The notes: a model not told the origin generated them from the sequence alone. Positions 14,514 to 24,844 are shown, counted from the first letter of the stretch. The stretch: 64,000 nucleotides of DNA from Afipia sp. (GCA_024508675.1 JANINQ010000018.1:1-64000), one strand, 5' to 3'. Made by a program: numbers and translations.

Positions 14514-15815
14514 CTAGCCAGGTTGCCGGGCGCGCGAGGCATGGGCCTGCAGGGCCCGAATCCGCTCTGCGAGGGTGCCGCGTGCCTCCGTGGCCGCGCC
14601 GTTTGCCGCCACCCCATTCGCCGCCGCACCATTCGTCGCGGTTCCTTTGACGATGCTGCTGATGGCCGGCTTCTGTTCTTCAGATGCCAGGATGGCTTCG
14701 ATCGGCGAGTCCGGGCCTTCGAGGGTCACGGCGAGCTTGGCGACTTCCGCCGCGATGTCGTTGATCCGCTCGCGCAGCAGCGCATTTTCCATGCGCTCGG
14801 TGGACCAGGAGCTCTCCGCCTGCTGCTGGATGAGGTTGATGTCGCGCTGGAGTTTTGCGCGCTCGTCGCGGGCGACCGTGAGCTGCTCTTCAAGAGCTGT
14901 CTTTTCTGTGCGCAGCTTTTCCAGCGCGGCGGAATTGCCGGTGCCGGACGTCATGTCCTCGCGCAGCTTCTGCTCGGTCTGCTTTGCGGCCTCCACCTGC
15001 TGGCGCAGCAGGTTGTTCTCGTATTCGCGCTCGGCGAGAATCTTGCCCTGGATTGCGAGGCGATTTTCGAGATCGGTGACGCGGGTAGAGAGCAGCTCGG
15101 TTTCCTTGGTCTGCACCACCAGCTGCCGGTCGAGATCGCCAACTTTTCCGCTCAGGTTTTCGACCTTCCCGCGAGCATCGCTCAGTTCACGGGTTGCGAT
15201 TTCAGCTTCGTTGCGATGATCAGTCAGGCGCTGCTGGCTGCCGGCGACTTCCTTCTCGGCTTCGTTGACGCGGTTCTGCAGCGCCTCGATCTGGCTGCGC
15301 ACTGCCATCAGTTCGACCTGCCGGCTTTCAGCCGTCATCGAGCGCTCGGAGAGTTCGCTGTTGAGCTTGCCGAGATCGGCCTGCTTGTCGGCCAGTTGCT
15401 GTTCGGCGGTGCGCAGCGACTGCGTCTTTGTGGAGAATTCTTCTTCCGTCGTGCGCAACTGGTCTTTCAGCGCCTTCTCCCGCGCTTCCAGCGCGAAGAT
15501 CGCGGCGTTCTTCTCGCCGAGCTCGATCTTCAGCCGGTTGATCGCGTCCGATTTCTTGCCGAGTTCGGCGAGCTGGCTCGAGGTCTTGTTCTTGAGCTGC
15601 TCGACGCTCATTTCGAGCCGGCGCGCGGACATCGCAAATTCGGCACGTAGCTGGTCCTTGTCGGCCTGGATTTCGGCCATCGACAGCGGGGTTGCGGCCT
15701 CAAGACGCTTGGTCGTCAGCCGGACCGCGCGGTTATGCACCAGCGGCACGATCATCAGACCGAACAGCATCGAGACCAGAAAACCGATCGCCAGATACAT
15801 GATCGGTTCGACCAT
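14514..15815 (-). CDS. Membrane-anchored coiled-coil protein, 433 aa
   Basis: An N-terminal transmembrane helix (residues 5-25, YLAIGFLVSMLFGLMIVPLVH) is followed by about 320 residues of nearly unbroken coiled coil (from about 45 to 365, repeated Leu/Glu/Lys/Gln heptads). A flexible Ala/Asn/Gly tail carries three near repeats of AANG. The protein is conserved among Bradyrhizobiaceae and has no known function. I infer an inner-membrane scaffold projecting a rod into the cytoplasm or periplasm. It is a single gene next to tRNA-Val. Confidence 0.75.
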   Translation of the reverse strand: MVEPIMYLAIGFLVSMLFGLMIVPLVHNRAVRLTTKRLEAATPLSMAEIQADKDQLRAEFAMSARRLEMSVEQLKNKTSSQLAELGKKSDAINRLKIELGEKNAAIFALEAREKALKDQLRTTEEEFSTKTQSLRTAEQQLADKQADLGKLNSELSERSMTAESRQVELMAVRSQIEALQNRVNEAEKEVAGSQQRLTDHRNEAEIATRELSDARGKVENLSGKVGDLDRQLVVQTKETELLSTRVTDLENRLAIQGKILAEREYENNLLRQQVEAAKQTEQKLREDMTSGTGNSAALEKLRTEKTALEEQLTVARDERAKLQRDINLIQQQAESSWSTERMENALLRERINDIAAEVAKLAVTLEGPDSPIEAILASEEQKPAISSIVKGTATNGAAANGVAANGAATEARGTLAERIRALQAHASRARQPG

Positions 15816-15963
15816 CTGCGTGACCCCTGCGTGAGAAATATTTACCGTTTCACCATGCCATGGCGGGCCGGGAAAAAGCTAGCTGGACCATACGTTAACG
15901 TGAATCGGCCCGCTTCCGCGCAGGGGCGCGCGGACGGGTCCCGGTCCGGCGGTCATGAAACTG

Positions 15964-16533
15964 TCAGAACGGGTTCCAGGTCGCCCGCGGGGTGAACTTC
16001 AGATAGCCGATGTTGGCGCCAAGCCGCAGGCCTACGCCGGAGCGGATCGGCACCAGCACAATGCCGTTGGCGGTGAGGGCGGTCATGCCGAAGCCCCCGA
16101 TGATGTAGGCCGAGCCGTCGATACCGGCGAAGCGCTGATAGATCGCGTCGGTGGCGGGAAGGTTGTAGACCAGCACCATGGTGCGTGCCCCGTCGCCGCC
16201 CCAGTCGAAGCCGACCGACGGGCCTTGCCAGTAGACCCGCAGGTCGCCGGCATTCTTGGTGTAGAGTGTGCCTTCGCCATAGCGCAGTCCGGCGACGAAT
16301 GCGCCGCTGCCTTCTTCGCCGAGGACGTAGCCGTTGGGCAGGCCCCACTGGCTGACGGCGCGCTCGATGATCGAAGCCAGCCCGCGCGACACGCTGCCGA
16401 AGAACCGGTGGCCTGCGCCGACCAGTTCGTCCGGGCCATAGGTATTGGCCGAGCGCTGCTGAGCCGCGGCCGGCACGGCGAGGGAAATCGTCGCTGCAAA
16501 CACCAGCGCCGCGATGCGCAAAGCAAAGGTCAT
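15964..16533 (-). CDS. eipA: EipA family envelope-integrity protein (DUF1134)
   Basis: A 189-residue protein with a signal peptide (RIAALVFAATISLAVPAAAQ) and a DUF1134 domain. Recognisable parts are GLASIIERAVSQWGLPNGYVLGEEGSGAF, YGEGTLYTKNAGD and VYWQGPSVGFDWGGDGARTMVLVYNL. In Brucella and Caulobacter, EipA is a periplasmic protein needed for envelope integrity and normal O-antigen and division behaviour. The start at 16533 (MTFALRI) is preferred over an upstream ATG because it begins the signal peptide. It appears to be monocistronic. Confidence 0.85.
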   Translation of the reverse strand: MTFALRIAALVFAATISLAVPAAAQQRSANTYGPDELVGAGHRFFGSVSRGLASIIERAVSQWGLPNGYVLGEEGSGAFVAGLRYGEGTLYTKNAGDLRVYWQGPSVGFDWGGDGARTMVLVYNLPATDAIYQRFAGIDGSAYIIGGFGMTALTANGIVLVPIRSGVGLRLGANIGYLKFTPRATWNPF

Positions 16534-16666
16534 GAAGGAACCCCTTGGACCACCAGATGGCCGAATTTCATGGCCGGGTTTCATAGCCATGGCTTAACGC
16601 CTTGCTGAGAAGCAAGGCTTAAGCTGCGGTCCCACGTCCCCGACTCGATTGTTATCAGCACCAACT

Positions 16667-17176
16667 ATGACGGCACGGCGGCAGGAAAATAAAGGGCGCT
16701 ACCTTAGAATCGCCTGTGTTGCGGTCTTGGCGGGGGCCATGAGCCCGGCTGGGCCAATGGTCCGGGCATGGGCTGCCGTGACCGAACGGGTTGTCGTGAA
16801 TCGCCACAGTGGCCTTGCCATCGATGGGTTCGACCCGGTGGCCTATTTCACCGATGCTGAACCGGCCAAGGGTGATCCGGACATCGAGGCCTCCGCCAGC
16901 GGAGCCGTCTGGCGCTTCCGGAACCAAGCCAACCGGGCTGTTTTTCTGGCGCATCCGGATATCTACGGACCCCGGTTTGGCGGGTACGATCCCGTGGATG
17001 TGGCAAATGGCAAGGCCATCGCCGGCCGGGCACAAGTGTGGCTGATTTCAGGCGAGCGGCTGTATCTTTTCAGCCGTGAAGAAAACCGTTCAGCTTTCGC
17101 GGCCGATCCGGAAGGCATCGCCAAACGCGCGAGCGGCCGGTGGCCAGCCCTTGTCGAGACGCTGTCGAATTACTGA
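16667..17176 (+). CDS. Exported YHS domain protein, 169 aa
   Basis: The N-terminus is basic and hydrophobic (RYLRIACVAVLAGAMSPAGPMVRAWA) and looks like a signal peptide. The mature part has AIDGFDPVAYFTDAEPAKGDPDIEAS followed by FRNQANRAVFLAHPDIYGPRFGGY, the YHS pattern found in metal-related and redox proteins. The usual YHS cysteine is absent here, as in many periplasmic members. The ATG at 16667 is used in place of an upstream TTG. Its end overlaps the convergent cysQ by seven bases. Confidence 0.75.
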   Translation: MTARRQENKGRYLRIACVAVLAGAMSPAGPMVRAWAAVTERVVVNRHSGLAIDGFDPVAYFTDAEPAKGDPDIEASASGAVWRFRNQANRAVFLAHPDIYGPRFGGYDPVDVANGKAIAGRAQVWLISGERLYLFSREENRSAFAADPEGIAKRASGRWPALVETLSNY

Positions 17177-18000
17177 GCCACCGATGGGTCGCCCCAGGCG
17201 ATGAATTCCGGGACCAGAAAGTCCTCGCGGGCCTCTCCGAAGCGAAGCGGCGCACCCCGGCTGTCGGTGATCTTGCCGCCCGCAGCCGTCACCACCGCAT
17301 GCCCGGCGGCGACATCCCATTCGCAGGTCGGAGACAGCCGGGGGTAGATGTCCGCCCCGCCCTCGGCAACGCGGCAGAACTTGACCGCAGAGCCGAGGAT
17401 CTGCCGGATCGCGCCCGGCCTTTCCGCGATAAAGGCCTCGGTCCGCTTGTCCCCATGGGACCGGCTCACGGCCACAATCCAGGCCCCGGTGGGACCGGGA
17501 TGCGGGCGGGTCCTGATCGGCTGGGCAGCGCGCGCCGAGGCATCCTTGGTCACAAGCAGGCGCTCGGCGCCATGACCCACCACCCCGCGCCAGATCAGGC
17601 CGAGCGCGGGTGCGCCGACAATGCCGAGCAGTGGCTGGCCATGGGTGACCAGCGCAAGGTTGACGGTGAACTCGTCGCGGCCTTTGACGAATTCCTGGGT
17701 GCCGTCCAGCGGGTCGATCAGGAAAAAGCTGTGATTGTAGGGGCGTTCGGCAAGATGGGTACGTTCTTCCGAGAGCGTTGGAATATGGGGGACGATCTTC
17801 TTCAGGCCCTCGGCGATGATCCTGTCAGCGGCCATATCGGCTTCGGTGACCGGAGATCCATCTGATTTGCCCTCGACCCGCATGCCGGACCGATCGATCG
17901 AGAGGATCGCAGCACCGGCTTGTGCGACAAGGTCCGTCAAGGGCTCAATTAGGGCAATGGCGGCGTCACGGCCAATGGCAACGCCGGAAGTTTCGGTCAT
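17170..18000 (-). CDS. cysQ: 3'(2'),5'-bisphosphate nucleotidase CysQ
   Basis: A 276-residue inositol-monophosphatase-fold enzyme. Metal-binding motifs are SDGSPVTEADMAAD, the glutamate in LSEERTH, DPLDGTQEFVKGRDEF and the C-terminal CEWDVAAGHAVVTAAGG. CysQ hydrolyses PAP to AMP during sulfate assimilation and prevents PAP toxicity. A phosphatase acting on inositol phosphates is the alternative, but GTQEF is typical of CysQ. It is divergent from chpT. Confidence 0.9.
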   Translation of the reverse strand: MTETSGVAIGRDAAIALIEPLTDLVAQAGAAILSIDRSGMRVEGKSDGSPVTEADMAADRIIAEGLKKIVPHIPTLSEERTHLAERPYNHSFFLIDPLDGTQEFVKGRDEFTVNLALVTHGQPLLGIVGAPALGLIWRGVVGHGAERLLVTKDASARAAQPIRTRPHPGPTGAWIVAVSRSHGDKRTEAFIAERPGAIRQILGSAVKFCRVAEGGADIYPRLSPTCEWDVAAGHAVVTAAGGKITDSRGAPLRFGEAREDFLVPEFIAWGDPSVAQ

Positions 18001-18208
18001 CGATCAGGTCTCTGTTGTGTCCATAGCGGCCTTCGATCCGCCATGGACGTCCGTCCGCCAAGTGGTTGCGGTGGCCGCGGAGCCAGCCGCAGTGTATCAA
18101 ACCATCCATAAAGCATGCATGATTCGCCACGTCAGCACGGTGCAGTCCATCGTGAGGGCGTGACCACAGGAAATCGCTGAAAAGCCCCTGGAAAATCCGA
18201 GGAATTCT

Positions 18209-18856
18209 ATGTCTGGCACGCCAACTCCCGGTCCTACACCCGATGCGCTCGAACTTGCCGCGCTGATGTGCTCGCGCGTCTGCCACGATCTGATCAACCC
18301 CGTGGGTGCGATCGTCAATGGCCTTGAAGTCTTCGACAGCAGCAACAAGGAGGACGACAAGGAGTTCGCGCTGGAGTTGATCCGCAAAAGCGCGAAATCG
18401 ACCTCTGCGCGGCTGCAGTTCTGCCGCATCGCTTACGGTGCAGCAGGCTCCGCCGGTTCGCAGATTGATCTTGGCGAAGCCCAGAAGATGACACGCAATC
18501 ATCTTGAGGACGAGAAGACCAAGATCACCTGGAATCTGCCGCACGTCCTGATGGCGAAGAACCGGGTCAAGCTGTTGCTCAACATGTTCGTCATCGCGCA
18601 GCAGGCCATTCCGCGCGGCGGAGAACTCACCGTCGACCCGATCGGCGAGGGTGATGCGATGGGCTTTCGCCTTCGCGCTGCCGGAACCAATGCACGCGAA
18701 CCGCAGAATGTCGCCGCGCAATTGAATCTCGACAACGCGGGATCTGTCTCCGCGCATGCGGTGCAGCCCTATTATACCGCGCTGCTGGCGCAAGCCTGCG
18801 GGCTGAAGGTTTCGCTGAACGCAGAGCCTGACCTCATCACTGTCACAGCGGCCTAA
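18209..18856 (+). CDS. chpT: Histidine phosphotransferase ChpT
   Basis: A 215-residue protein. An N-terminal helical hairpin carries the phospho-histidine in CHDLINPVGAIVNGLEV (His26), followed by a degenerate kinase-like ATPase domain without ATP motifs. This is the layout of Caulobacter ChpT, which accepts phosphate from the hybrid kinase CckA and passes it to CtrA and CpdR. In this window ctrA lies 8 kb downstream, with the che operon between. The spacer to cysQ (about 200 bases) holds both promoters. Confidence 0.9.
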   Translation: MSGTPTPGPTPDALELAALMCSRVCHDLINPVGAIVNGLEVFDSSNKEDDKEFALELIRKSAKSTSARLQFCRIAYGAAGSAGSQIDLGEAQKMTRNHLEDEKTKITWNLPHVLMAKNRVKLLLNMFVIAQQAIPRGGELTVDPIGEGDAMGFRLRAAGTNAREPQNVAAQLNLDNAGSVSAHAVQPYYTALLAQACGLKVSLNAEPDLITVTAA

Positions 18857-19060
18857 GCGCTCCGCTGCATTCGGAGCATCTTCATAAAGTCTTAATCAAC
18901 GGCCGCCGCGGGATGTTCCCGCGACGCGCGAGCGCGCGTTATCCATTTATTCAGGGCGTTCTTTTCGGGTTGCTCAACCAATATTAAACGCTTTGCACCG
19001 ACACTGGCGGAACTCTCGGAGGCATGACGTTCATGCTTCCCTTGCCAGAAGGCCGGTTAC

Positions 19061-21772
19061 ATGGACGATTTGTTGCGGGAATTTTTGACTGAAACCAACG
19101 AGAGTCTCGACACCGTCGATAACCAGTTGGTGCGTTTTGAGCAGGATCCGAACAACGCGAAGATTCTCGATAACATTTTCCGCCTGGTCCATACGATCAA
19201 GGGGACCTGCGGCTTTCTTGGATTGCCGCGGCTGGAAGCGCTGGCCCACGCAGCCGAGACCCTGATGGGCAAATTCCGTGATGGCATGCCGGTGACCGGC
19301 GAGGCCGTTACGCTGATCCTGAATACGATCGACCGCATCAAGGACATTCTCGGTCAGCTTGAGGCGACCGAAGCCGAGCCGGAAGGCGTCGACCGCGATC
19401 TGATCGATGCGCTTGAGCAGATGGTCGAGCAGGGCATGGCCGCCATGGAGGCGCCTGCATCCGCTCCCGCACCGGTGGCCGAAGCGGCTCAGCCAGCGCA
19501 GGCCTCGGGTACGCTCGTTGTGCAGACGCTTGAGCGCGAACTGCGCCCCGGCGAAGTCTCGCTCGATGAGCTTGAGCGTGCCTTCCGCGAAACCGAAACT
19601 GAAATTGCTTCGCCGCCGGTTGCGCCCGCCGAACAACCGGCGCCAAAGGCCGAGGCCCCGAAGGCAGCAGCGGCGAAGCCGAACGCCAAGCGCCCCGTGA
19701 TCGAGAACGAGATGACTGAGGGTGACAAGGTCGCCAACCAGTCCATCCGCGTGAATGTCGATACCCTCGAACATCTGATGACGATGGTGTCCGAGCTGGT
19801 GCTGACCCGTAACCAGTTGCTGGAAATCAGCCGCCGCAACGAGGACTCCGAGTTCAAGGTGCCGCTGCAGCGGCTTTCCAACGTCACCGCCGAGCTGCAG
19901 GAAGGCGTCATGAAGACGCGCATGCAGCCGATCGGCAATGCGTGGCAGAAGCTGCCGCGTATCGTGCGCGACCTGTCGAGCGAACTTGGCAAGCAGATCG
20001 AACTCGAAATGCACGGCGCGGAGACCGAGCTCGACCGTCAGGTACTCGATCTGATCAAGGACCCGCTCACCCACATGGTCCGCAACTCCGCCGACCATGG
20101 CCTCGAGTCGACCGCTGATCGCGTCGCTGCCGGCAAGCCGGAGCAGGGCACGATCCGCGTTTCCGCCTATCACGAGGGCGGTCACATCATCATCTGCATC
20201 GCCGACAACGGGCGTGGCCTGAACACCGAGCGCATCAAGCAGAAGGCCGTACAGAACGGTCTGGTCACCGAAGCCGACGTCGAGAAGATGACCGAGGCTC
20301 AGATCCACAAGTTCATCTTCGCGCCGGGCTTCTCCACCGCAGCGGCGGTGACGAGCGTGTCCGGCCGCGGTGTCGGCATGGACGTGGTCCGCACCAACAT
20401 CGATCAGATCGGTGGCACCATCGACGTCAAGTCGGTGCCGGGCGAGGGATCGAGTTTCACCATCAAGATTCCGCTGACGCTGGCCATCGTCTCCGCGCTG
20501 ATCGTGGAAGCCGCCGGTGACCGCTTCGCAATTCCGCAGCTGTCGGTGGTCGAACTGGTGCGCGCGCGCTCCAATTCCGATCATCGCATCGAGCGGATCA
20601 AGGACACACCGGTCCTGCGTTTGCGCAACAAGCTGCTGCCGCTGATGCATCTGAAGAAGCTGCTCAAGATCGACGACGGTGCATCGATCGATCCGGAGAA
20701 CGGCTTCATCGTCGTCACGCAGGTCGGCAGCCAGACCTTCGGCATCGTGGTCGATGGCGTGTTCCATACCGAGGAAATCGTCGTCAAGCCGATGTCCACC
20801 AAGCTGCGCCATATCGGCATGTTCTCGGGCAACACGATTCTTGGCGACGGTGCCGTCATCATGATCATCGACCCGAACGGCATTGCCCAGTCGCTCGGAA
20901 CAGCCGCGGCGACGCAGAGCGAGATCGCGGATGACAACGCTGCGACACGCGCCAGCACCGATGGTCAGCTCACCTCACTCCTCGTCTTCCGCTCGGGCTC
21001 GTCGCAGCCCAAGGCGGTGCCGTTGGCACTCGTTACACGTCTGGAAGAGATCGCCGTCGAGAAGATCGAACTCTCGAACGGCCGCCATATGGTCCAGTAC
21101 CGCGAGCAACTGATGCCACTGGTCGAGATGGAAGGTGTGGCGATCCGCGAAAGTGGCGTTCAGCCGATCCTCGTGTTTGCCGATGATGGCCGCGCGATGG
21201 GTCTCGTCGTCGACGAGATCATCGACATTGTCGAAGAGCATCTGAGCATCGAAGTGGCAAGCTCGCGCGAAGGCGTGCTGGGTTCGGCGGTGGTCAAGGG
21301 TCAGGCGACCGAAGTGATCGACGTCGGACACTTCCTGCCGATGGCGTTCGCCGACTGGTTCAGCCGCAAGGAAATGCGCCTGTCATCGACCGCCCAGACG
21401 GTGCTTTTGGTCGACGACTCCGCTTTCTTCCGCAACATGCTCGCACCCGTGCTCAAGGCCGCCGGTTATCGCGTCACCGTGGCGCAGAACGGGCAGGAAG
21501 GCCTTGCCGTCCTGCGCTCCGGCAACACGTTCGATGTCGTGCTGACTGACATCGAGATGCCGGAGATGAACGGCTTCGAATTCGCCGAAGCGATCCGCGC
21601 GGATCGGAAGATGGAATCGATGCCGATCATCGCACTGTCGTCGGTGGTCTCCCCGGCGGCGATCGAGCGTGGGCGTCAGGCCGGCTTCCACGATTATGTC
21701 GCCAAGTTCGACCGGCCGGGACTGATCGCCGCCTTGAAGGAACAGACCGCTGACGTAAAGCAGGCGGCGTAA
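19061..21772 (+). CDS. cheA: Chemotaxis histidine kinase CheA with C-terminal receiver
   Basis: A 903-residue CheA. The Hpt domain (1-105) has the phosphorylated His44 in LVHTIKGTCGFLG. A Pro/Ala-rich linker at about 130-215 replaces a clear CheY-binding P2 domain. Dimerisation, HATPase (GRGVGMDVVRTNID) and CheW-like domains follow. A second CheW-like region (about 640-760) precedes a receiver domain at about 780-900 with the aspartate in VVLTDIEMPEMNG. The fused receiver probably serves as a phosphate sink. It is the first gene of cheA-cheW-cheY-cheB-cheR, with a five-base gap to cheW. Confidence 0.95.
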   Translation: MDDLLREFLTETNESLDTVDNQLVRFEQDPNNAKILDNIFRLVHTIKGTCGFLGLPRLEALAHAAETLMGKFRDGMPVTGEAVTLILNTIDRIKDILGQLEATEAEPEGVDRDLIDALEQMVEQGMAAMEAPASAPAPVAEAAQPAQASGTLVVQTLERELRPGEVSLDELERAFRETETEIASPPVAPAEQPAPKAEAPKAAAAKPNAKRPVIENEMTEGDKVANQSIRVNVDTLEHLMTMVSELVLTRNQLLEISRRNEDSEFKVPLQRLSNVTAELQEGVMKTRMQPIGNAWQKLPRIVRDLSSELGKQIELEMHGAETELDRQVLDLIKDPLTHMVRNSADHGLESTADRVAAGKPEQGTIRVSAYHEGGHIIICIADNGRGLNTERIKQKAVQNGLVTEADVEKMTEAQIHKFIFAPGFSTAAAVTSVSGRGVGMDVVRTNIDQIGGTIDVKSVPGEGSSFTIKIPLTLAIVSALIVEAAGDRFAIPQLSVVELVRARSNSDHRIERIKDTPVLRLRNKLLPLMHLKKLLKIDDGASIDPENGFIVVTQVGSQTFGIVVDGVFHTEEIVVKPMSTKLRHIGMFSGNTILGDGAVIMIIDPNGIAQSLGTAAATQSEIADDNAATRASTDGQLTSLLVFRSGSSQPKAVPLALVTRLEEIAVEKIELSNGRHMVQYREQLMPLVEMEGVAIRESGVQPILVFADDGRAMGLVVDEIIDIVEEHLSIEVASSREGVLGSAVVKGQATEVIDVGHFLPMAFADWFSRKEMRLSSTAQTVLLVDDSAFFRNMLAPVLKAAGYRVTVAQNGQEGLAVLRSGNTFDVVLTDIEMPEMNGFEFAEAIRADRKMESMPIIALSSVVSPAAIERGRQAGFHDYVAKFDRPGLIAALKEQTADVKQAA

Positions 21773-21777
21773 GGAAC

Positions 21778-22254
21778 ATGACAATGGATGCAAATGTTGA
21801 AAACACGGACCGCGGCATCACGGAATACGTGACGGCGATGATCGGTGGGCAGCTGTTCGGCCTGCCGATCGCCCGCGTTCAGGACGTGTTCATGCCTGAG
21901 CGGCTGACCCGGGTGCCGCTGGCATCCGCCGACGTCGCGGGCGTTCTCAATCTTCGCGGCCGGATCGTGACTGCGATCGACATGCGCGCGCGTCTTGGTT
22001 TGCCCAAGAACGAGGACGGCAAGCCGCCGATGGCGGTTGGCGTCGATCTGCGCGGCGAATCCTATGGCCTGCTGATCGACAGCATCGGCGAAGTTCTCAA
22101 ACTTGCCGATGACAGCCGTGAGGTGAATCCGGTCAACCTTGATCCACGCATGGCGAAGATGGCGGGCGGTGTGCACCGGCTCGACGGACAGCTGATGGTC
22201 GTTCTTGATGTCGACCGTGTCCTGGAAATCAATCCGGACCTGCTGGCGGCTTAA
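21778..22254 (+). CDS. cheW: Chemotaxis coupling protein CheW
   Basis: A 158-residue CheW domain: YVTAMIGGQLFGLPIARVQDVFMPERLTRVPLASADVAGVLNLRGRIVTAIDMR. The NLRGR motif is the conserved receptor and kinase contact. It links chemoreceptors to CheA at the membrane arrays. It follows cheA after five bases and is followed by cheY after 73 bases in the same operon. It is of normal length for the family. Confidence 0.95.
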   Translation: MTMDANVENTDRGITEYVTAMIGGQLFGLPIARVQDVFMPERLTRVPLASADVAGVLNLRGRIVTAIDMRARLGLPKNEDGKPPMAVGVDLRGESYGLLIDSIGEVLKLADDSREVNPVNLDPRMAKMAGGVHRLDGQLMVVLDVDRVLEINPDLLAA

Positions 22255-22327
22255 TCAGATTTGGGAAGTAACGCACAAGATCCCGTGACAGCGGCCCACA
22301 CGGGAATCGAGACAAAAAGAGGCTAAC

Positions 22328-22693
22328 ATGAAGACATGTCTGATCGTAGACGATTCGAGCGTCATCCGGAAAGTCGCGCGCCGAATTCTGGAAGGCCTGG
22401 ATTTCCAGATTGTCGAGGCTGAAGATGGCGAGAAGGCCATGGAAGTCTGCAAGCGCGGAATGCCCGACGCCGTCCTGCTCGATTGGAATATGCCCGTCAT
22501 GGATGGCTATGAGTTCTTGCGCAATCTGCGCATGACGCCCGGTGGCGACAGGCCAAAAGTCGTGTTCTGCACCACCGAGAACGACGTTGCGCATATCGCC
22601 CGCGCGCTTCATGCCGGCGCCAACGAATACATCATGAAGCCGTTCGACAAGGAAATCGTCACGGCGAAGTTTCATGAGGTCGGTCTGATTTAG
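22328..22693 (+). CDS. cheY: Chemotaxis response regulator CheY
   Basis: A 121-residue single receiver domain with the acidic pair in IVDDSS, phospho-acceptor Asp52 in LLDWNMPVMDG, Thr/Ser in FCTTEND and the lysine in IMKPFDKE. These are the full set of CheY active-site residues. Phosphorylated by CheA, it binds the flagellar motor switch. It sits between cheW and cheB. Confidence 0.95.
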   Translation: MKTCLIVDDSSVIRKVARRILEGLDFQIVEAEDGEKAMEVCKRGMPDAVLLDWNMPVMDGYEFLRNLRMTPGGDRPKVVFCTTENDVAHIARALHAGANEYIMKPFDKEIVTAKFHEVGLI

Positions 22694-22782
22694 TCCCGGT
22701 CCTGGAACGGCCCCTGGCACGCGCCGCATCCCGACTGGTTCGTTACGTTGTTTCTGTTCGGTAGCGTTGAGTTGGTTTTTTC

Positions 22783-23958
22783 ATGAGCGTTGCAGTCCTG
22801 ACCTCTCCCGGCTCGTCCGCACAGCGGCACGAGCCGTTGCGCGTTATGGTGGTCGATGATTCCGCGGTGATCCGCGGCATGATCTCGCGCTGGATCGAGG
22901 CCGAGCCCGATCTCACCGTGGCTGCCTCAATCCGGACCGGACTGGATGCGGTCAACCAGGTCGTGCGCGTCAATCCCGATGTTGTCGTGCTCGACATCGA
23001 AATGCCGGATATGGACGGCATTTCCGCGCTGCCGCTGTTGCTCGAGAAAAAGCCGAACCTCATCATCATCATGGCGTCGACGCTGACCCGCCGTAACGCG
23101 GAGATCAGCTTCAAGGCGCTGTCGCTCGGCGCTTCGGATTACATTCCGAAGCCTGAAAGCACGCGCGAGATGTCTGCCGCCGACGTCTTCAAGCGCGATC
23201 TGCTGGAGAAGATTCGTCATCTTGGCGTGCGGCTTCGCCGCCCCGCTGTGGTGGCCAGCCCGCCGCTGTCGCCAGCGTCGCACTCCGTTACACATCAAGC
23301 GCCGAAAGCATCGCCGGTGGCGATGCCGCATGTTGCTCCGTCGAAACTGACCCTGCGTCCGTTCAGCCCGATCGTGCCGCGCGTTCTTCTGATCGGCTCC
23401 TCCACCGGCGGTCCGCAGGCGCTGATGAATGTAGTTGCCGGTATTGGCCCGGTGATCGACCAGCACCCGGTCCTGATCACGCAGCACATGCCGCCGACTT
23501 TCACGACGATTCTTGCGGAGCATCTCACGCGCGCCAGCGGGCGCCCTGCGCATGAAGCTAATGATGGCGAGGCGATCAAGCCCGGACAGATCTATCTCGC
23601 ACCGGGCGGCCGCCATATGCGTGTGATGCGCTCTGCGACGGGACCCGTGATCGCGCTGGACGACGGACCACAGATCAATTTCTGCAAACCGGCCGTTGAT
23701 CCGCTGTTCTCGTCGGCTGTGGATGTCTGGCAGGCCGGCATTCTGGCCTTGATCCTGACGGGGATGGGATCGGATGGCGCGCAGGGCGGCAGGACAATTG
23801 TTGCGGCCGGCGGCAATGTCATTGCCCAGGATGAAGCGACCAGCGTGGTTTGGGGGATGCCGGGCGCAGTGGCCAATGCTGGAATATGCGCGGCGGTTTT
23901 GCCGCTCGACCAGATCGCATCCAAGGTTGTCCGGGTATTCTCAGGAGTTCGCGCGTGA
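22783..23958 (+). CDS. cheB: Chemotaxis protein-glutamate methylesterase CheB
   Basis: A 391-residue protein. An N-terminal receiver (about 18-140) has the aspartate in [13 protein letters not shown] linker at about 145-195 leads to the methylesterase domain with catalytic serine in [11 protein letters not shown], histidine in TQHMPPTFT and aspartate in TGMGSDGA. It demethylates or deamidates chemoreceptors when phosphorylated by CheA. Its stop overlaps the GTG start of cheR in GTGA, so the two antagonistic enzymes are coupled. Confidence 0.95.
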   Translation: MSVAVLTSPGSSAQRHEPLRVMVVDDSAVIRGMISRWIEAEPDLTVAASIRTGLDAVNQVVRVNPDVVVLDIEMPDMDGISALPLLLEKKPNLIIIMASTLTRRNAEISFKALSLGASDYIPKPESTREMSAADVFKRDLLEKIRHLGVRLRRPAVVASPPLSPASHSVTHQAPKASPVAMPHVAPSKLTLRPFSPIVPRVLLIGSSTGGPQALMNVVAGIGPVIDQHPVLITQHMPPTFTTILAEHLTRASGRPAHEANDGEAIKPGQIYLAPGGRHMRVMRSATGPVIALDDGPQINFCKPAVDPLFSSAVDVWQAGILALILTGMGSDGAQGGRTIVAAGGNVIAQDEATSVVWGMPGAVANAGICAAVLPLDQIASKVVRVFSGVRA

Positions 23959-24824
23959 CGCCACTTGATTACGAGTATCTGCGCAAGCTTTTGAAGGATC
24001 GCTCCGGATTGCTGCTGTCGTCCGACAAGCAGTACCTGATCGAAAGCCGGCTGCTGCCGCTCGCCCGCAAGGCGGGTCTTTCGGGCATCGGCGAACTGGT
24101 CCAGAAGCTCAAGTCCGGCAGCGAGCCGCTGATCGTGGATGTGGTCGAGGCGATGACCACCAACGAGACGTTTTTCTTCCGCGACAAGGTGCCGTTCGAT
24201 CACGTCCGCGATACGGTTCTTCCCCAGTTGCTGAAGGCGCGGGCCAACCGGAAGAGCATTCGCATCTGGTGCGCGGCATCGTCCACCGGTCAGGAGCCTT
24301 ACTCGCTCGCGATGCTTTTGAAGGATGCGCTGCCTGCGGGATGGCGCGCCGAAATCATCGCGACCGACCTGTCGCTGGAAGTTCTGGAAAAGGCGAAGGC
24401 CGGTATTTACACCCAGTTCGAAGTTCAGCGCGGATTGCCGATTCAACTGCTGGTGAAGCACTTCAAGCAAATCGGCGATGTCTGGCAGCTCAACCCTGAC
24501 ATCCGGTCGATGGTCCGCTATCAGCAGGCCAATCTGCTGCAGGATTTTTCGTATCTCGGAATTTTCGACATCATCTTCTGCCGCAACGTGCTGATCTATT
24601 TCGACCAGCCGACCAAGATAGATGTGTTCGGCCGTATGCAGAAGATCACGGAGCCGGATGGCTATCTGTTCCTCGGTGCGGCGGAGACCGTCATCGGACT
24701 GACCGACGCTTATCGCGCGTGTCCCGATCTTCGCGGCGTCTATGTGCCAAACCCTCTACGCACGGCGTCGCCATCTCTGGTGCCGGGACTGGGCACGCTT
24801 GCCCAGAAGACAGTCGCGCGCTGA
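23955..24824 (+). CDS. cheR: Chemotaxis protein methyltransferase CheR
   Basis: A 289-residue protein. The GTG start at 23955 overlaps the cheB stop; an ATG further upstream lies inside cheB and is rejected. The N-terminal helical domain ([28 protein letters not shown]) is followed by a Rossmann methyltransferase with the SAM-binding [19 protein letters not shown] and [13 protein letters not shown]. It methylates glutamates on chemoreceptors. It is the last gene of the che operon and converges on the yjfC-like gene. Confidence 0.95.
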   Translation: MTPLDYEYLRKLLKDRSGLLLSSDKQYLIESRLLPLARKAGLSGIGELVQKLKSGSEPLIVDVVEAMTTNETFFFRDKVPFDHVRDTVLPQLLKARANRKSIRIWCAASSTGQEPYSLAMLLKDALPAGWRAEIIATDLSLEVLEKAKAGIYTQFEVQRGLPIQLLVKHFKQIGDVWQLNPDIRSMVRYQQANLLQDFSYLGIFDIIFCRNVLIYFDQPTKIDVFGRMQKITEPDGYLFLGAAETVIGLTDAYRACPDLRGVYVPNPLRTASPSLVPGLGTLAQKTVAR

Positions 24825-24844
24825 GGCGAAGCCGCCGGTCGCTG

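Noticed and set aside
14406-15650. A 414-codon plus-strand frame opposite the coiled-coil protein
   Set aside because: It is the complement of the regular heptad coding sequence, rich in Leu/Ala without domains; the minus-strand protein has a clear membrane anchor and coiled coil.
19031-20812. A 593-codon open frame on the minus strand opposite cheA
   Set aside because: It mirrors the third-position GC bias of cheA, has no family motifs, and cheA is unambiguous.
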